From assembly GCA_050309435.1 (NCBI GenBank), contig JBNRMJ010000018.1:1-64000 (forward strand): DNA of 64,000 bases. Reading direction: 5' to 3'. Origin of the DNA: CAYXVJ01 sp050309435 (lineage in GTDB: Bacteria; Bacillota; Clostridia; Saccharofermentanales; Fastidiosipilaceae). Positions 60,933-64,000 of this stretch are shown piece after piece (within the stretch, counting starts at the first letter, position 1; the number at the start of each line of letters is the position of its first letter). Below the pieces are notes generated by a model. The model did no database searches. It was not told where the DNA came from and was given only the letters and a program-made list of their open reading frames with translations. The translations under genes and the position numbers were made by a program.

Positions 60933-61940
60933 ATGATTAACAAGTTATATACCTATATTTCGGATACAAGTTACCCCTACTACAATCTGGCAACCGAAGA
61001 ATGGCTGATGGAAAATGTTCCCGTTGATGCCGTTACCCTCTACCTCTGGCAGAACGACCGTACGGTCGTGGTTGGCCGTAATCAGAACTGCTGGGCCGAA
61101 TGCCGCGTGGACGAACTGGAGGCCGACGGAGGTTATCTGGTCCGCCGTTTGTCGGGCGGAGGCAGTGTTTATCACGATACGCAGAATCTAAACCTCACCT
61201 TCGTGGCCAACGATAAGGATTACAACGTGGACCGTCAGCTGGAAGTGATTTTGACGGCTATGAGAAAGCTCGGACTCGCCGCAGAAAAAACCGGCAGAAA
61301 CGATATCACGATCGACGGCCGCAAGTTCTCCGGAAACGCTTTTTACCGATCTGGTGGAAAAAACTACCACCATGGCACGATTCTTGTTGACGTCGATACC
61401 ACGGCCATGGCCCGATATCTGATGCCTTCGAAGGCTAAACTGGAAAGTAAAGGCGTGAGCTCCGTGAAGTCTCGCGTCGTCAACATCAAACAGCTGGTAC
61501 CGGACCTGACGATCGACCTCTTGAAAGAAACGATGATCGCAGCCTTCGAGGATGTCTACGGTCTGAAATCGGAGCCGATCCGTAAAGACGAGATCGACGA
61601 AGAGCGCATCAAGACGCGGGAAGCCTTCTTCTCGTCCTGGGACTGGAAGTTCGGGAAGAACGTGGCATTTAGTTTTGAAACAGAATCCATTCGTTTTCCC
61701 TGGGGCAGTGCGCAGGTACGCATGAACGTCGAAAAAGGCCTGATCAAGGATGCGAAAATCTACTCGGATGCGATGGATGCTCTTTTCATCGAAGGTTTAG
61801 CGCCTTATCTTATCAACCGGACCTTCGATGCCGCATCGATCCGGGGCGCTTTTAGCGAAATTTCTTTCGAAACAGAGGAGCAAGCCGTAGTGCTTCGTGA
61901 TATAGTTGATTTGGTTTTGGGTCAAACCGAAACGAAGTAA
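60933..61940 (+). CDS. lplA: Lipoate-protein ligase A
   Basis: This 335-residue enzyme attaches lipoate to lysines on E2 or GcvH proteins, via lipoyl-AMP. It shows RRLSGGGSVYHDTQNLN, the lipoyl-adenylate-binding NDITIDGRKFSGNAFY with the catalytic lysine, and HHGTILVDVD. The C-terminal accessory domain (~245-335) is present, so it can probably both activate and transfer. ATG 60933 fits homologues; an in-frame start at 60906 has no good site. It is alone after a terminator; no lipoylated enzyme gene is near. Confidence 0.94.
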   Translation: MINKLYTYISDTSYPYYNLATEEWLMENVPVDAVTLYLWQNDRTVVVGRNQNCWAECRVDELEADGGYLVRRLSGGGSVYHDTQNLNLTFVANDKDYNVDRQLEVILTAMRKLGLAAEKTGRNDITIDGRKFSGNAFYRSGGKNYHHGTILVDVDTTAMARYLMPSKAKLESKGVSSVKSRVVNIKQLVPDLTIDLLKETMIAAFEDVYGLKSEPIRKDEIDEERIKTREAFFSSWDWKFGKNVAFSFETESIRFPWGSAQVRMNVEKGLIKDAKIYSDAMDALFIEGLAPYLINRTFDAASIRGAFSEISFETEEQAVVLRDIVDLVLGQTETK

Positions 61941-61961
61941 ACGATAGAAAACGGAGTAGTG

Positions 61962-62624
61962 ATGAAAAATATGAAGAAATGGACGAAACGTTCGGCTTGC
62001 GGCTTCCTGATGGCCGCACTGGCCGTGACCTTGATCGCCTGTACGGGCAACTCTTCAAAAGGCAGTTCCAAAAATGACAGAGACCTGAGTCAATTCAGCG
62101 CAGCACCCGGTTATACCGTCAGCGATGAAACCACGGAACTTGTCGATATCGAAATGGCCGACGGACAGCATATCGTCGTCGAGCTTGATCCGCAGGTCGC
62201 GCCGATTACGGTGAAGAACTTTCAGGACCTCGTTGGTTCGGGCTTTTATGACGGTCTGACATTTCACCGTGTCATTTACGGTTTCATGATTCAAGGCGGG
62301 GATCCCCTGGGCACCGGCAGCGGCGGTTCGAGCAAGACCATCAAGGGCGAGTTTTCCGCCAACGGCGTGAAGAACAACCTGTCTCACGAGCGCGGTGTCA
62401 TTTCTATGGCCCGCTCGAAGAATATGAACTCCGCCTCGTCTCAGTTCTTTATCGTGCACATCACCAGCCCGCATCTGGACGGCAACTATGCCGCTTTCGG
62501 CCGTGTCGTCTATGGTCTGGATGTCGTTGATCAAATTGTCACCGTTCCCGTCGACCAAAACGACAAGCCTCTTAAAGATGTGGTCATGAAGGCCGTTTAC
62601 TTCGTCACCGAAGACAAGGACTGA
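61962..62624 (+). CDS. Cyclophilin-type peptidyl-prolyl isomerase lipoprotein
   Basis: This 220-residue protein has a lipoprotein signal (LAVTLIAC, lipidated Cys near residue 27) and a short Ser/Lys linker. A full cyclophilin domain follows (~60-220) with the catalytic Arg in TFHRVIYGFMIQGGDP and SMARSKNMNSASSQFFI. It would help fold exported proteins at the outer face of the membrane. GGAG and ATG 61962 set the start. The gene lies 21 bases after lplA and overlaps the convergent MATE gene by 28 bases. Confidence 0.93.
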   Translation: MKNMKKWTKRSACGFLMAALAVTLIACTGNSSKGSSKNDRDLSQFSAAPGYTVSDETTELVDIEMADGQHIVVELDPQVAPITVKNFQDLVGSGFYDGLTFHRVIYGFMIQGGDPLGTGSGGSSKTIKGEFSANGVKNNLSHERGVISMARSKNMNSASSQFFIVHITSPHLDGNYAAFGRVVYGLDVVDQIVTVPVDQNDKPLKDVVMKAVYFVTEDKD

Positions 62625-64000
62625 TCCGCTTCGCTTTCGTCTCCTCGGGTGAGGTTTCGTATCCACTTGTAGCGATTGGCTTTCACCACGGCGACGGCGC
62701 ACTTCAGGACCTGATCGCTTTCGAGGCAGGCCAGAACAACCCAGACCGGAGCATGAAGCACATAGGACGCCAGGAGCGAAAGCGGCATGACGACGATCCA
62801 GCAGAAAATCAAATCGTTAAAGAGAACAAAGGAGGTCTGACCGCCGGCTCTCACGATACCGGTCAGTACAGAGGATTGATAAGCCGTACCGATGATCGTG
62901 ACGGATAAGACGAGCATATACTGCCCGGCGATCTCTCTGGCTCCGTCCGAGATATTCGGATAGAGCATTAAAAACGGTTCTCTTAGAGCCAGTAATATCA
63001 GACTATGAATAACCCCGAGCACAAGGAAGCAGATCTGAAAGGATCTTGTCATCTGTTTGAGCCGGGGTATTTCATTGGCCCCGACGGCCCGTCCGATCTC
63101 AATCGAGATGACATCACGGAAGGCATAGACGAAGACCGCGACGAAAGAAAAGAGCGTCAGGGACATACTGACTGCAGCCGTGGCTTCGCTGCCCAGATGG
63201 CCGCGAATCGAACTTCTGGCCACGACATTGATACCCCAGGTCAAATCCCCGATGATCACCGGTATGCCATAACGAATAAAGTCTCCCGCCAGCACGCGAT
63301 CGAAAGCCTTGAGGTGAGAAATTCGAAAGCCCAGGCGTTCGTCTTTTTTCAGTAAGTAGTAACTTACAATGGCAAAGCCCGCTATCCGCACGATTAAAGT
63401 CGAGAGACCCGCGCCGGCCAGTCCGAGGTCCAGCTGAAAAATCAAGATCGGATTGAGAATCAGCTTCAAAAGCAGAGCGATGCCCGTTACCAAAGTGCCC
63501 AGGCGCATCACCTGAACGATGCGAAGCGTGGCGATGAACATACTTTGGGTAACGAGAAAAATATAAGAAAAACTGGTTAAGCGAAGATAGGGAATGCCGG
63601 CCTCGGCGACGGACGCTTCGTTAGTCAGCAGCCCGAGAACCCGGGAAGGGAAGAGGCCGTAAATCAAGGCGAAAACAGCCGCCGCAATCGTGCCGATTCT
63701 CCAGGCGATGGACGTGACCTGCCGCACCCTGGGTTTATCCTGACGTCCCCAGTACTGACTGCCCAGAATCAGGATGGACGCCGTCAGGCCCAGGTTCAGA
63801 CAGGCCTGCACCTGATTCGCCTGGTTGGAGAGGTAGGCTGCCGAAACCGCAATGTCTCCCAGCCGGCCCAGCGAAATATTGTCGACGAGCTCGACGGAAA
63901 CCGTGAGCAGATTCTGCAGAGCGATCGGTACCGCCAGCAGTAAGAGACGAATGTAAAAAGACTTGTCCGTAATCCAGCGGCTCTCTTTCAGGCCAATGTC
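62597..64000 (-). CDS. MATE-family multidrug/cation antiporter (5' end outside window)
   Basis: The minus strand is open from the right edge to a stop at 62597, giving 467 residues. The first residues in view are DIGLKESRWITDKSF, followed by the MATE first-helix text LLAVPIALQNLLTVSVELVD and NISLGRLGDIAVSAAYLSNQ. About twelve membrane segments are visible, in two halves. The real start is a few residues to the right of base 64000; the GTG at 63811 (VQACLN) is internal. It probably exports drugs or metabolites using Na+ or H+. Its end overlaps the lipoprotein cyclophilin gene by 28 bases. Confidence 0.92.
   Translation of the reverse strand, partial: DIGLKESRWITDKSFYIRLLLLAVPIALQNLLTVSVELVDNISLGRLGDIAVSAAYLSNQANQVQACLNLGLTASILILGSQYWGRQDKPRVRQVTSIAWRIGTIAAAVFALIYGLFPSRVLGLLTNEASVAEAGIPYLRLTSFSYIFLVTQSMFIATLRIVQVMRLGTLVTGIALLLKLILNPILIFQLDLGLAGAGLSTLIVRIAGFAIVSYYLLKKDERLGFRISHLKAFDRVLAGDFIRYGIPVIIGDLTWGINVVARSSIRGHLGSEATAAVSMSLTLFSFVAVFVYAFRDVISIEIGRAVGANEIPRLKQMTRSFQICFLVLGVIHSLILLALREPFLMLYPNISDGAREIAGQYMLVLSVTIIGTAYQSSVLTGIVRAGGQTSFVLFNDLIFCWIVVMPLSLLASYVLHAPVWVVLACLESDQVLKCAVAVVKANRYKWIRNLTRGDESEADQSLSSVTK

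Noticed and set aside
1..64000. CRISPR arrays, prophage, toxin-antitoxin or biosynthetic gene cluster
   Set aside because: No regularly spaced repeats, phage structural genes, restriction genes or large synthases were seen; nearly all space is explained by housekeeping genes.

Overview
This window looks like a chromosomal segment of a low-to-mid GC Gram-positive bacterium of the class Clostridia (Oscillospirales or Saccharofermentanales-like; this placement is an inference). The support is a continuous S10-spc-alpha ribosomal block that also carries secY, adk, map, a KOW-domain gene and infA, cysteine-bearing (zinc) forms of S14, S4, L24 and L36, FtsEX next to a secreted peptidoglycan hydrolase, a standalone MsmX-type ATPase, strong AGGAGG-type ribosome binding sites and PucR/CdaR-type regulators. 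No phage, plasmid or CRISPR signal was found. The only mobile element is the 5' part of an IS30-family transposase at the left edge.

Layout: 1-597, IS30 fragment and AT-rich flank; 598-5095, nucleoside kinase-like protein, thioredoxin, NAD(P)HX repair enzyme and alanine racemase; 5330-6445, multi-sugar ABC ATPase with its own promoter and terminator; 6724-11233, a regulator-ftsE-ftsX-M23 hydrolase operon for cell-wall remodelling in growth or division; 11396-13820, a short-chain dehydrogenase converging on an Lsa-like antibiotic-resistance-type ABC-F gene; 13981-18270, S41 protease, methyltransferase, Hsp33 and PdaA-like deacetylase.

18384-35070 holds the ribosomal superoperon. It opens with a promoter and a roughly 290-base structured leader, has an extra internal promoter before rpmJ, and ends at a clear terminator after rplQ. 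L22 has a long N-terminal extension and L17 a large internal insertion. 35099-40152 follows with a fused EcfA1-EcfA2 ATPase, EcfT, TruA and nicotinate phosphoribosyltransferase. Then come a cyclophilin, MetRS, TatD, a cysteine-rich PucR-type regulator and a DEAD-box helicase whose start is overlapped by a short upstream ORF.

47313-47696 is a compact tRNA-Val/Asp/Phe operon. Beyond it are a methyltransferase, a conserved alpha/beta protein, a membrane-anchored basic protein, a second ABC-F gene, and a P-type ATPase preceded by what I read as a yybP-ykoY (Mn2+) riboswitch, which points to manganese or calcium efflux. 55193-55988 is a mosaic of decayed fragments of three enzyme families. The right end has a VOC protein, a MoxR-DUF58-membrane protein operon, lipoate-protein ligase, a lipoprotein cyclophilin and a MATE exporter that runs off the edge.

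Most of the window is housekeeping. The points most worth following are the riboswitch-ATPase pair, the pseudogene mosaic, the asymmetric EcfA fusion, the ribosomal protein extensions and leader structures, and the helicase upstream ORF.
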